From Pseudomonadota bacterium (lineage in GTDB: Bacteria > Pseudomonadota > Alphaproteobacteria > Rhodospirillales > Magnetospirillaceae): 18,564 nt of DNA. The notes under the pieces were generated by a model, which saw only the letters and a list, made by a program, of their open reading frames with translations, did not search any database and was not told where the DNA came from. Position 1 is the stretch's first letter. Each line of letters opens with the position of its first letter. The position numbers and the translations under genes were made by a program. The DNA is taken from contig JAFAAW010000032.1 of the NCBI GenBank assembly GCA_023426365.1, positions 1-18,564 on the forward strand. Direction: 5' to 3'. Positions 5,934 to 13,261 of this stretch are shown piece after piece.

Positions 5934-8813
5934 ATGCTGATCAAGAAGCGCGAAGGCCAGGCCGCGCGCGGCCACCTGTCCGAAGCCATCTCGTCCGTGG
6001 TGGGCGGCTCCGTCGATCGCCGTACCTTCCTCAAGCGTTCGGGCGTCGCCGCCGGCGGCGTCGCCCTGGCCTCGGGCCTGAGCGTGGGCGCCGTGCGCAA
6101 GGCCCAGGCCGTGCCGCAGGCCGCCAAGGGCGCGGTCGAGATCAAGAAGACCATCTGCACCCACTGTTCGGTGGGCTGCACCGTCAACGCCGAAGTGTCC
6201 AACGGCGTGTGGATCGGCCAGGAGCCGGCCTTCGAAAGCCCCATCAACCTGGGTGCCCACTGCGCCAAGGGCGCGGCCGTGCGCGAACACGCCCATGGCG
6301 AGCGCCGCCTGAAGTATCCGATGAAGCTGGAAGGCGGCAAGTGGAAGAAGATCAGCTGGGACCAGGCCATCGAGGAGGTGGGCGCCAAGCTGCAATCCAT
6401 TCGCGACACCTCGGGTCCTGATTCCGTCTACTGGCTGGGTTCGGCCAAGTTCTCCAACGAACAGGCCTATCTGCTGCGCAAGTTCGCCGCCCTGTGGGGA
6501 ACCAACAACGTCGATCACCAGGCGCGCATCTGTCACTCCACCACCGTCGCCGGCGTGGCCCAGACCTGGGGCTACGGCGCGATGACCAATTCCTACAACG
6601 ACATCCATAATTCCAAGGCGATCTTCATGATCGGCTCCAACGCCGCCGAGGCTCATCCGGTGGCGATGCTGCACATCCTGAAGGCCAAGGAAACCAACAA
6701 CGCGCCGCTGATCGTGTGCGATCCGCGCTTCACCCGCACCGCCGCGCATGCCGACGAATACGTCCGCCTGCGCCCCGGTACCGACGTGCCGCTGGTGTGG
6801 GGCCTGCTGTGGCACATCTTCGAGAACGGCTGGGAAGACAAGGAATTCATCCGCAAGCGCGTCTGGGGCATGGACCAGGTGCGTGCGGAAGTGGCCAAGT
6901 GGACCCCGGACGAGGTCGAGCGCGTCACCGGCGTGCCCGGCGCCCAGGTTCGCCGCGTCGCCGAATTGCTGGCCAAGAACAAGCCCGGCACCGTGGTGTG
7001 GTGTATGGGCGGCACCCAGCACACCGTGGGCAACAACAACACCCGCGCCTATTGCGTGCTGCAGCTTGCGCTGGGCAACATGGGCGTGGCCGGCGGCGGC
7101 ACCAACATCTTCCGTGGCCACGACAACGTCCAGGGTGCCACCGACATGGGCCTGGACGTCACCACGCTGCCGGCCTATTACGGCCTGGCCGCGCCGGCCT
7201 GGAAGCATTGGAGCCGCGTCTGGGGCCTCGACTACGAGTACGTCAAGGGCCGCTTCAAGGACCCTGCCCTGATGGAAAAGCCCGGTATCCCGGTGTCGCG
7301 CTGGTTCGACGGCGTGAACGAGGACAAGGCCAACGTCGATCAGCCCGACACCATCAAGGCGATGATCTATTGGGGCCACGCCCCCAATTCCCAGACCCGT
7401 CAGCCCGAACTGAAGCGGGCGATGGAAAAGCTGGACATGATGGTCATCGTGGACCCCTATCCCACGGTGTCGGCGGTCCTGCATGACCGCACCGACGGCG
7501 TCTACCTGCTGCCGGCCGCCACCCAGTTCGAGGTGGACGGCACCCGCACGGCGTCGAACCGCTCCATCCAGTGGTCCGAGCAGATCATCAAACCGCTGTT
7601 CGAGTCCAAGTCCGACCACGAGATCATGTATCTGCTGGCCAAGAAGCTCGGCTTCGCCGCCGAGCTGACCAAGAACATGAAGGTCGAGGGCAACACGCCG
7701 CAGATCGAGGACATCCTGCGCGAGATCAACAAGGGCTGCTGGACCATCGGCTATACCGGCCAGTCGCCCGAGCGTCTCAAGCAGCACATGAAGTACCAGC
7801 ACACCTTCGACAAGACCACGCTGCGCGCGGTCGGCGGGCCGTGCGACGGCGACTTCTACGGCCTGCCGTGGCCGTGCTGGGGCACCGCCGAGATCAAGCA
7901 TCCCGGCACCGCCAACCTGTACGACACCTCGATCCCGGTGAAGGACGGCGGCCTGAACTTCCGCGCCCTGTTCGTGGAACGCAACGGCGAGAGCCTGCTG
8001 GCGGTGGAGTCCTTCCCCGAAGGGTCCGAGCTGAAGGACGGCCATCCGGCGGTGTCCTATGGCCTGCTCAAGAAGTTCGGCTGGGATGCCGACCTGACCG
8101 CCGAGGAGCGCGCTACCATCGAAAGGATCGGCGGCGAGAAGGCCGACGAGATCAACTTCGCCAACGACCTGTCGGGCGGCATCCAGCGCGTGGCCATCAA
8201 GCACGGCCTGGCGCCGTTCGGCAACGCCAAGGCCCGCGCCGTGGTGTGGAACTTCCCCGACCCGGTGCCGCTGCACCGCGAGCCGCTGTACACCACGCGG
8301 CGCGACCTGGTGGAGAAGTACCCCACCTGGGCCGACAAGAAGATGATGCGCCTGCCCTTCCTTTATAAGAGCATCCAGGACAAGGACGTCTCCAAGGACT
8401 TCCCCATCATCCTGACCTCGGGCCGACTGACCGAGTACGAGGGCGGCGGCGACGAGACCCGCTCGAACCCCTGGCTGGCCGAGCTGCAGCCCGACATGTT
8501 CGTCGAGGTCAACCCCTATGACGCCAACAACGCCAATGTAAAGAACGGCGACATGGTCTGGGTGTACGGCCCCGAGAACGGCAAGGTGCACGTCAAGGCC
8601 CTGGTGACCGAACGCGTCGGCCGCGGCGTCGCCTTCATGCCGTTCCACTTCGGCGGCAAGTTCCAGGGCAAGGACCTGCGCTCCAAGTACCCGCAGGGTT
8701 CCGACCCCATCGTGTTGGGCGAAAGCACCAACACCGTCCAGACCTATGGCTACGACTCGGTGACCGGCATGCAGGAAACCAAAGTCACCCTGTGCCGCAT
8801 CGAGAAGGCGTAA
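5934..8813 (+). CDS. fdhA: Formate dehydrogenase catalytic subunit, Mo/W-bisPGD, cysteine type
   Basis: A 959-residue catalytic subunit that oxidises formate to CO2. A Tat signal with DRRTFLKRS at residues 28-36 directs folded export. A [4Fe-4S] site follows at Cys75, Cys78, Cys82 and Cys110 (CTHCSVGC, then HCAKG, with the conserved Lys112). The active-site ligand is Cys200-His201 in the ARICHSTTV motif, where E. coli FdnG has selenocysteine; no in-frame TGA is read. The molybdopterin-binding body spans about residues 115-780, and the C-terminal dinucleotide-binding domain starts around ILTSGRLTEYEGGGDETRSN, a typical FDH sequence. AGGAG (5921-5925) lies 8 bases before ATG 5934. It is followed by fdhB after 12 bases. 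The length is normal for periplasmic FdhA. Confidence 0.97.
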   Translation: MLIKKREGQAARGHLSEAISSVVGGSVDRRTFLKRSGVAAGGVALASGLSVGAVRKAQAVPQAAKGAVEIKKTICTHCSVGCTVNAEVSNGVWIGQEPAFESPINLGAHCAKGAAVREHAHGERRLKYPMKLEGGKWKKISWDQAIEEVGAKLQSIRDTSGPDSVYWLGSAKFSNEQAYLLRKFAALWGTNNVDHQARICHSTTVAGVAQTWGYGAMTNSYNDIHNSKAIFMIGSNAAEAHPVAMLHILKAKETNNAPLIVCDPRFTRTAAHADEYVRLRPGTDVPLVWGLLWHIFENGWEDKEFIRKRVWGMDQVRAEVAKWTPDEVERVTGVPGAQVRRVAELLAKNKPGTVVWCMGGTQHTVGNNNTRAYCVLQLALGNMGVAGGGTNIFRGHDNVQGATDMGLDVTTLPAYYGLAAPAWKHWSRVWGLDYEYVKGRFKDPALMEKPGIPVSRWFDGVNEDKANVDQPDTIKAMIYWGHAPNSQTRQPELKRAMEKLDMMVIVDPYPTVSAVLHDRTDGVYLLPAATQFEVDGTRTASNRSIQWSEQIIKPLFESKSDHEIMYLLAKKLGFAAELTKNMKVEGNTPQIEDILREINKGCWTIGYTGQSPERLKQHMKYQHTFDKTTLRAVGGPCDGDFYGLPWPCWGTAEIKHPGTANLYDTSIPVKDGGLNFRALFVERNGESLLAVESFPEGSELKDGHPAVSYGLLKKFGWDADLTAEERATIERIGGEKADEINFANDLSGGIQRVAIKHGLAPFGNAKARAVVWNFPDPVPLHREPLYTTRRDLVEKYPTWADKKMMRLPFLYKSIQDKDVSKDFPIILTSGRLTEYEGGGDETRSNPWLAELQPDMFVEVNPYDANNANVKNGDMVWVYGPENGKVHVKALVTERVGRGVAFMPFHFGGKFQGKDLRSKYPQGSDPIVLGESTNTVQTYGYDSVTGMQETKVTLCRIEKA

Positions 8814-8825
8814 GGAGTTCCCACC

Positions 8826-9416
8826 ATGGCCCGCATGAAATTCCTCTGCGACTCCGAGCGCTGCATCGAATGCAACGGCTGCGTCACCGCGTGCAAGAAC
8901 GAGCACGAGGTGCCGTGGGGCATCAACCGCCGCCGCGTGGTCACGCTGAACGACGGCAAGCCGGGCGAACGCTCGCTGTCGGTGGCCTGCATGCACTGTT
9001 CCGACGCGCCCTGCATGGCCGTCTGCCCGGTGGATTGCTTCTACCAGACCGCCGACGGCGTGGTGCTGCACAACAAGGATCTGTGCATCGGCTGCGGCTA
9101 TTGCTTCTACGCCTGTCCGTTCGGCGCGCCGCAATATCCGTCCACCACCAATTTCGGTGGTCGCGGCAAGATGGATAAATGCACCTTCTGCAACGGCGGC
9201 CCGGAAGCCGACCATTCCGAGGCCGAGCTGCAGAAGTACGGCCGCAACCGTCTGGCCGAGGGCAAGCTGCCGCTGTGCGCGGAGATGTGCTCGACCAAGG
9301 CGCTGCTGGCCGGCGACGCCGATCAGGTGTCGGCCATCTATCGCGAGCGCGTGATGGCGCGTGGCCACGGTTCGGGCGCGCCCGGCTGGGGCACCGCCTA
9401 CGGCAAGAAGGGCTGA
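8826..9416 (+). CDS. fdhB: Formate dehydrogenase iron-sulfur (beta) subunit
   Basis: A 196-residue ferredoxin subunit that moves electrons from FdhA to the cytochrome b subunit. Four [4Fe-4S] clusters are predicted from sixteen cysteines: CIECNGCVTAC (13-23), CMHCSDAPCMAVCP (55-68), CIGCGYCFYACP (87-98), and CTFC (119-122) with CAEMC (151-155). It has no Tat signal, so it probably travels with FdhA as a hitchhiker. It lacks the long C-terminal transmembrane helix of E. coli FdnH, ending instead in a Gly-rich GSGAPGWGTAYGKKG tail. AAGGAG precedes ATG 8826 by 7 bases. It lies 12 bases after fdhA and 17 bases before the broken small gene. Confidence 0.95.
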   Translation: MARMKFLCDSERCIECNGCVTACKNEHEVPWGINRRRVVTLNDGKPGERSLSVACMHCSDAPCMAVCPVDCFYQTADGVVLHNKDLCIGCGYCFYACPFGAPQYPSTTNFGGRGKMDKCTFCNGGPEADHSEAELQKYGRNRLAEGKLPLCAEMCSTKALLAGDADQVSAIYRERVMARGHGSGAPGWGTAYGKKG

Positions 9417-9433
9417 TCGCGGCGGAGGACACC

Positions 9434-9671
9434 ATGAACGCCATCCGCATCACTTGTCTGGCGGCCGCCCTGGCCGGTCAAGCTGGAAAAGGGGGTCTAT
9501 CGCGGCGCGCCGGACACGACGCTGTCGGACGCCACGCGCGAGGCGCTGAAGGCCCGCTCGGCCTATCAGCGCTTCGGCGCCGAGACGGTGGCGGCCCGGC
9601 CGGCACCGACGGAGCCGCCCGAGGGCGCCAATGTTCCCGTGGACGGCCGCGCGGCCGGCCAGAACTTTTAG
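9434..9671 (+). pseudogene. Frameshifted small secreted-protein gene between fdhB and fdhC
   Basis: GGAGGA (9424-9429) and ATG 9434 start MNAIRITCLAAALAG, which looks like the front of a signal peptide, but this frame then runs on as Arg/Gly-rich nonsense into fdhC. One frame over, from about 9477 to TAG 9669-9671, a natural-looking protein appears: VKLEKGVYRGAPDTTLSD, EALKARSAYQRFG, a Pro/Ala stretch and AAGQNF. That frame has no ATG, GTG or TTG at its front and carries a TGA at 9435. The two parts fit one ancestral gene of about 75-85 codons with a shift between 9476 and 9500, perhaps in the A4-G5 run near 9486-9494. Small genes with a YRG-PDT core are, to my recollection, seen at this position in related operons. 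It may be real decay or a sequencing error. Confidence 0.65.
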
Positions 9672-9680
9672 GAGGGCGAC

Positions 9681-10697
9681 ATGAAGCGTTTCAAGATGCT
9701 TCTGGCCGCGGGCCTGATCGCCTTGGCCGCCGGCTTCGCCCCCGTCGCGACCGCCCACGCGGCGGATGGCGACGTGCCCACGGTGGCGCAAAGCGGCAAA
9801 CCCACCATGGACGAGAACTGGCGCAACGTGCGCCAGGGCGAGGCCGGCATCGTCGTCGGCCAGCCGCCGTCGCGCGGCGTGCTGATCCAATCCGAGGGCG
9901 AGACCTGGCGGGCCGTCCGCAACGGCAAGCTGGCTCTGTTCGGCGGCATCGCCATCGTCGGCGTGGCGCTGGCCATTGCCGGCTTCTATATGTGGCGCGG
10001 CACCATCCGCATGGAAGGCGGCCCGTCGGGCAAGCTGATCCTGCGCTTCAAGACCATCGAGCGGGTCGGCCACTGGATGACCGCCGGTTCGTTCCTGGTG
10101 CTGGCCTTTACCGGCCTGATGCTGCTGTTCGGCCGCTGGATCGTCGTGCCCTGGCTGGGCCATTCCGCCTTTTCGTGGTTCGCCATGATCGGCAAGTGGC
10201 TGCACAACGTGGGCGGTTTCGTCTTCATGGGCGGCCTTGCGATCATCCTGGTCCTATGGGCCAAGGACAATCTGTGGGACCGCTATGACTGGAATTGGAT
10301 CGTCAAGGGCGGCGGCCTGCTCATCAAGGGCGAGCACCCGCCGGCGGCCAAGTTCAATTTCGGCCAGAAAACCCAATACTGGATGGTCATCCTGGTGGGC
10401 GCCCTGGTGAGCTTCACCGGCGTCAACCTGATCTTCCCCTATGTGATGGTCGATCTGCACGGCATGCAGATCATGCACCTGCTGCACGCGGCGGCGGCCA
10501 TCGTGATGATCCTGTTCATGCTGGGCCACATCTATATCGGCACCATCGGCATGGAAGGCGCTAGCTCGGCCATGACCACGGGTTACGTGGACCTGGAATG
10601 GGCGCGCGAGCATCACGCCGCCTGGGTCGAGGAAGAGGAAGCGAAAGGCGACCAGCCCGTCTGGATCAAGGATGGGCTGAAGGCCAGCCAGAAATAG
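9681..10697 (+). CDS. fdhC: Formate dehydrogenase cytochrome b (gamma) subunit
   Basis: A 338-residue membrane subunit that takes electrons from FdhB and reduces quinone. A cleavable signal is likely (residues 1-27, ending AHA), followed by a soluble segment of about 55 residues absent from E. coli FdnI. Hydrophobic spans lie near residues 84-106, 131-155, 175-196, 231-255 and 264-290. Candidate haem ligands are His131 (ERVGHWM), His175 (KWLHNV), His260/266/269 (LHGMQIMHLLH) and His283 (LGHIYIG). This is the cytochrome b556/FdnI family pattern. GGAGGG starts at the last base of the preceding TAG, with ATG at 9681. It is the last gene of the operon; strong hairpins follow directly. Confidence 0.94.
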   Translation: MKRFKMLLAAGLIALAAGFAPVATAHAADGDVPTVAQSGKPTMDENWRNVRQGEAGIVVGQPPSRGVLIQSEGETWRAVRNGKLALFGGIAIVGVALAIAGFYMWRGTIRMEGGPSGKLILRFKTIERVGHWMTAGSFLVLAFTGLMLLFGRWIVVPWLGHSAFSWFAMIGKWLHNVGGFVFMGGLAIILVLWAKDNLWDRYDWNWIVKGGGLLIKGEHPPAAKFNFGQKTQYWMVILVGALVSFTGVNLIFPYVMVDLHGMQIMHLLHAAAAIVMILFMLGHIYIGTIGMEGASSAMTTGYVDLEWAREHHAAWVEEEEAKGDQPVWIKDGLKASQK

Positions 10698-10699
10698 CG

Positions 10700-10727
10700 A
10701 AAGGGCGCCGCAAGGCGCCCTTTCCAT
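10700..10727 (+). terminator. Rho-independent terminator after fdhC
   Basis: AAAGGGCGCC (10700-10709) pairs perfectly with GGCGCCCTTT (10714-10723) around a GCAA tetraloop of the stable GNRA type. It begins 3 bases after the fdhC stop. The T-run is short (TTTCCATT). Confidence 0.8.
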
Positions 10728-10753
10728 TCGTGTGGCCCTTTCCATTCATGTGG
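10718..10753. repeat. 18-bp tandem duplication between two terminators
   Basis: CCCTTTCCATTCGTGTGG (10718-10735) is followed at once by CCCTTTCCATTCATGTGG (10736-10753), with one difference in 18. The first copy includes the right arm of the terminator stem. Confidence 0.85.
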
Positions 10754-10802
10754 CAAGACGGGCGGCGGGGACCATCGGCATCCGCCGCCCGTCTTGTTTG
10801 TT
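10754..10802. terminator. Second strong terminator hairpin, convergent junction
   Basis: CAAGACGGGCGGCGG (10754-10768) pairs perfectly over 15 bp with CCGCCGCCCGTCTTG (10782-10796), with a 13-base loop, then TTTGTT on the plus strand. It lies between fdhC (plus) and the YeeE-type gene (minus), and could serve both directions, though the T-run favours plus-strand transcripts. Confidence 0.75.
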
Positions 10803-11253
10803 ACTTCGTCCGCAGCCGTGCGGCGAGCGGACAGGTGGACATGCGCCATTCCACCAGCCGCCACGCCGCCATCCCGGCCACCATGGCGGCGGCGAACAGC
10901 GCCGCCTCGGCAAAGCCGCCGGCGGCAGCCACGAAGGCCGGACCGGGGCAATAGCCGGCCATGCCCCAGCCCAAGCCGAACAGCACCGCACCACCGATCA
11001 GGCGGGCGTCGATGCGATTGCCGGCAGGCAGTTGGAAGCGGTCCTCGCACACCGGTGCGGCACGGCGAAAGCACAGGCGATAGCCGACCAGGGTGACGCC
11101 AAGGCCGCCGCCCATGACGAAGGCCAGCGTGGGGTTCCATTGCCCGGCCACGTCGAAGAAGCCCAGGACGTTGGCCGGATCGGCCATGCCTGACAGGATC
11201 AGGCCGCCGCCGAACAGCAGACCGGCGGCAAACGCGGAAATGGTGGCGCGCAT
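10801..11253 (-). CDS. YeeE/YedE-type permease, second half (DUF6691-like)
   Basis: A 150-residue membrane protein that opens MRATISAFAAGLLFGGG and continues LILSGMADPANVLGFFD. It has about four hydrophobic spans and the signature GWGMAGYCPGPA with Cys102. This is the smaller partner of paired YeeE/YedE transporters. The E. coli relative TsuA imports thiosulfate through conserved membrane cysteines, and split pairs (PmpA/PmpB-like) are often linked to sulfide or thiosulfate handling. It begins 2 bases after the stop of its partner at 11256-11678, so the two are surely co-transcribed and likely form one transporter. A GGGGGG run lies about 6 bases before ATG 11253. The substrate is inferred from the family, not proven by the sequence. 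Confidence 0.85.
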   Translation of the reverse strand: MRATISAFAAGLLFGGGLILSGMADPANVLGFFDVAGQWNPTLAFVMGGGLGVTLVGYRLCFRRAAPVCEDRFQLPAGNRIDARLIGGAVLFGLGWGMAGYCPGPAFVAAAGGFAEAALFAAAMVAGMAAWRLVEWRMSTCPLAARLRTK

Positions 11254-11255
11254 TC

Positions 11256-11678
11256 TCAGCCCCCCATCACATGGCGGCGGACATAGACCACGACGCCGGC
11301 CACCGCCATGAAGGTGACGACCGCCGCCAGCGAACGCGGGCTGAACCGCGCCAGCCCGCAGATGCCGTGGCCCGAGGTGCAGCCATTGCCCATGCGGGTG
11401 CCGAACCCGACCAGAAAGCCGGCCACGACCAGAAGGCCCAGGCCCAGGCCGCTGCCTTGGGGATGCAGCCCCCCGGCAAGCCCCAGCACGATTGCCGGGG
11501 CCAGCATGCCGGCGATGAAAGCCAATCGCCACGCCCCCTGCCCGCCCCCTTCGCCCAACAGGCCGCCGACGATGCCGGACACGCCCATGATCCGGCCGTT
11601 GGCCAGCATCAGCAGCACGGCGCCCGCACCGATCAGTGCGCCGCCCGCCAACGCGGACAGCGGGGAAAACTCAGTCAT
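11256..11678 (-). CDS. YeeE/YedE-type permease, first half
   Basis: A 140-residue membrane protein with about four hydrophobic spans and the family hallmark MGNGCTSGHGICG, holding Cys100 and Cys107. In TsuA-like transporters the equivalent cysteines relay thiosulfate across the membrane. ATG 11678 is chosen because GGGAG lies 8 bases upstream and a promoter sits just beyond; the open frame continues to 11807 through the AT-rich promoter region with no ribosome site. It is the first gene of a two-gene operon. No rhodanese, sulfide dioxygenase or ArsR-type regulator is next to it, although such genes often accompany this pair. Confidence 0.85.
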   Translation of the reverse strand: MTEFSPLSALAGGALIGAGAVLLMLANGRIMGVSGIVGGLLGEGGGQGAWRLAFIAGMLAPAIVLGLAGGLHPQGSGLGLGLLVVAGFLVGFGTRMGNGCTSGHGICGLARFSPRSLAAVVTFMAVAGVVVYVRRHVMGG

Positions 11679-11705
11679 GTGGTGAACTCCCGAACCTAAG
11701 ATATC

Positions 11706-11743
11706 ATTATATTCTAATATTAGGACTGCCTTTGGGATGTCAA
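11706..11743 (-). promoter_or_regulatory. Promoter of the YeeE/YedE pair
   Basis: Read on the minus strand, a perfect TTGACA (11743-11738) is followed after 18 bases by TATTAG (11719-11714). A perfect TATAAT (11711-11706) lies further on, but 26 bases from TTGACA. The start would fall near 11707, about 30 bases before ATG 11678. The segment is strikingly AT-rich for this genome. Confidence 0.6.
11714..11723. promoter_or_regulatory. Palindromic operator over the -10 region
   Basis: CTAATATTAG is a perfect 10-bp palindrome that covers the proposed -10 hexamer. Placement over the -10 fits a repressor. ArsR-family sulfide-responsive repressors of the BigR/SqrR type control related transporter pairs and bind AT-rich palindromes; assignment to them is inference. 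Confidence 0.45.
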
Positions 11744-11769
11744 GCATGGACGCTCCCTGTTCGCCGGGC

Positions 11770-11798
11770 TTGAAACCCAAACGGTTTACCTCTATCTG
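11770..11798 (+). promoter_or_regulatory. Weak candidate promoter for rimO
   Basis: TTGAAA (11770-11775), a 17-base spacer and TATCTG (11793-11798). The -35 is good and the -10 matches only in TAT. It would place the start just before the hairpin at 11817-11851. Confidence 0.3.
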
Positions 11799-11816
11799 GT
11801 CAGGCAACCGAAGCCC

Positions 11817-11860
11817 GGCGGCCTTCCGGGGCGCGATCCCCGGACGCCGCCCTTTTCCTT
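11817..11860 (+). terminator. Terminator-shaped hairpin in the rimO leader
   Basis: Outer arms GGCGGC (11817-11822) and GCCGCC (11846-11851) enclose TCCGGGG (11825-11831) with CCCCGGA (11838-11844), then CTTTTCCTTTT. It ends about 10 bases before the rimO ATG. No plus-strand gene lies upstream as far as fdhC, which is already terminated, so this may act as an attenuator or block stray transcription. Confidence 0.5.
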
Positions 11861-11869
11861 TTGGAAGCC

Positions 11870-13210
11870 ATGAAGAACGCCATTCCCAAAGTCGGCATCG
11901 TCAGCCTCGGCTGCGCCAAGGCGCTGGTCGATTCCGAGCGCATCCTCACCCGCCTGCGCTCCGAGGGCTACGACATCTCGGGGTCCTATGACGGGGCCGA
12001 CGTGGTGATCGTCAATACCTGCGGCTTCCTGGATTCGGCCCGCGCCGAATCGCTCGAGGCCATCGGCGAGGCCATGGCGGAGAACGGCCGTGTCATCGTC
12101 ACCGGCTGCCTGAACGACGAAAAGGCGATCCGCGACATCTATCCCGACGTGCTGTCGGTGACCGGCGCGCACCAATACGAGCAGGTGGTCAACGCCGTGC
12201 ACGACGCGGTGCCGCCGGTGGCCGACCCCATGATGTCGCTGGTCCCGCCCGAGGGACTGCACCTGACGCCGTCCCATTACGCCTATCTGAAGATTTCCGA
12301 GGGCTGCAACCACCGCTGCACCTTCTGCATCATCCCCGGCATCCGTGGCGATCTGGTCAGCCGGCCGGCCGCCGACGTGCTGGAGGAGGCCGAGCGGCTG
12401 GCCATGGCCGGCGTGCGCGAATTGCTGGTGATCAGCCAGGACACCGGCGCCTATGGCCTGGACCTGGGCTATGCGGAAAGCCGCTGGCACGCGCGCCAGG
12501 TGCGCACCCGCCTGACCGAGCTGGCCGATGCGCTGGGCGATCTGGGCATCTGGGTGCGGCTGCACTACGTCTACCCCTATCCGCATGTGGACGAGGTGAT
12601 CCCGCTGATGGCCCAGGGCAAGATCCTGCCCTATCTGGACATCCCGTTTCAGCATGCCAGCCCCAAGGTGCTGAAGGCCATGCGCCGCCCGGCCGACCAC
12701 GAGAAGCTGCTGGAGCGCATCAAGAAGTGGCGCGAGATCTGCCCCGATCTCACCATCCGCTCCACCTTCATCGTCGGCTTTCCCGGCGAGACGGAGGAGG
12801 ATTTCGACTTCCTGCTGGAATGGCTGGAACAGGCCCAGTTGGACCGCGTCGGCTGCTTCAAGTACGAGAACGTCCAGGGCGCCGCCGCGAACGACCTGTC
12901 CGACCATGTGGACGAGGACGTCAAGGAAGACCGCTACAACCGCCTGATGGAAGTGGCGCGCCAGATTTCCGACGAACGCAGCAAGGCCAAGATCGGCAAG
13001 ACCATCGAAGTGCTGATCGACGAGGTGGACGAGGACGGCGCCTTTGGCCGGTCCTGGGCCGACAGCCCCGAGGTGGACGGCTGCGTGTTCCTGTCCGACA
13101 CCGACCTGGAACCGGGCGACATCGTGCTGGCCCAGATCGAGCATGCCGAGGATTTCGACTTGTGGGGCCACGTGGTGGGCCGCCCCGAGCCGCGCAAGCG
13201 GCGGGCATAG
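11870..13210 (+). CDS. rimO: Ribosomal protein S12 methylthiotransferase RimO
   Basis: A 446-residue radical-SAM enzyme that adds a methylthio group to the conserved aspartate of ribosomal protein S12. The N-terminal UPF0004 domain carries the auxiliary cluster cysteines Cys15 (VSLGCAKALVD), Cys51 (VNTCGFLD) and Cys80 (VTGCLND). The radical-SAM motif CNHRCTFC sits at 146-153, and SEGCNHRCTFCIIPGIRG is a typical RimO sequence. A C-terminal TRAM domain starts near residue 377 (IGKTIEVLIDEVDEDG) and helps dock S12. ATG 11870 gives the usual RimO length; the only purine-rich site, GGAAG (11863-11867), is very close, so translation initiation may be weak. It lies apart from its neighbours and is preceded by the hairpin at 11817-11851. 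Confidence 0.95.
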   Translation: MKNAIPKVGIVSLGCAKALVDSERILTRLRSEGYDISGSYDGADVVIVNTCGFLDSARAESLEAIGEAMAENGRVIVTGCLNDEKAIRDIYPDVLSVTGAHQYEQVVNAVHDAVPPVADPMMSLVPPEGLHLTPSHYAYLKISEGCNHRCTFCIIPGIRGDLVSRPAADVLEEAERLAMAGVRELLVISQDTGAYGLDLGYAESRWHARQVRTRLTELADALGDLGIWVRLHYVYPYPHVDEVIPLMAQGKILPYLDIPFQHASPKVLKAMRRPADHEKLLERIKKWREICPDLTIRSTFIVGFPGETEEDFDFLLEWLEQAQLDRVGCFKYENVQGAAANDLSDHVDEDVKEDRYNRLMEVARQISDERSKAKIGKTIEVLIDEVDEDGAFGRSWADSPEVDGCVFLSDTDLEPGDIVLAQIEHAEDFDLWGHVVGRPEPRKRRA

Positions 13211-13213
13211 CGA

Positions 13214-13252
13214 CACGCGCCACGGCCGGCAGCGGCGCCGGCCGTGGGCGTG
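13214..13252. terminator. Long hairpin between convergent rimO and VOC genes
   Basis: CACGGCCGGC (13221-13230) pairs perfectly with GCCGGCCGTG (13237-13246). The stem extends outward by C13220-G13247 and, past a one-base bulge, CACGC (13214-13218) with GCGTG (13248-13252). No T-run follows on either strand. Confidence 0.5.
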
Positions 13253-13261
13253 CCATGCGGG

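Noticed and set aside
6531..6536. Selenocysteine in the FdhA active site
   Set aside because: The codon is TGT (Cys200) followed by His201, so no TGA recoding or SECIS element is needed.
5673..9368. 1231-codon open frame on the minus strand opposite torD, fdhA and fdhB
   Set aside because: Its translation is His/Gly/Ala/Arg-rich with no recognisable domain, and the opposite strand encodes clear formate dehydrogenase proteins. Long antisense frames are expected from the G/C bias at third positions.
9179..10288. Plus-strand frame running through fdhB, the broken gene and fdhC
   Set aside because: It is out of frame with both fdh genes and lacks any domain. Only its short MNAIRITCLAAALAG part belongs to the damaged small gene.
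11770..11869. Possible SAM-type riboswitch before rimO, prompted by GGCAACC and a terminator-like hairpin
   Set aside because: No complete SAM aptamer core could be traced by eye; only the hairpin itself is supportable.
11792..13216. 474-codon minus-strand frame opposite rimO
   Set aside because: It is a compositional shadow of rimO, with no ribosome site or family match.
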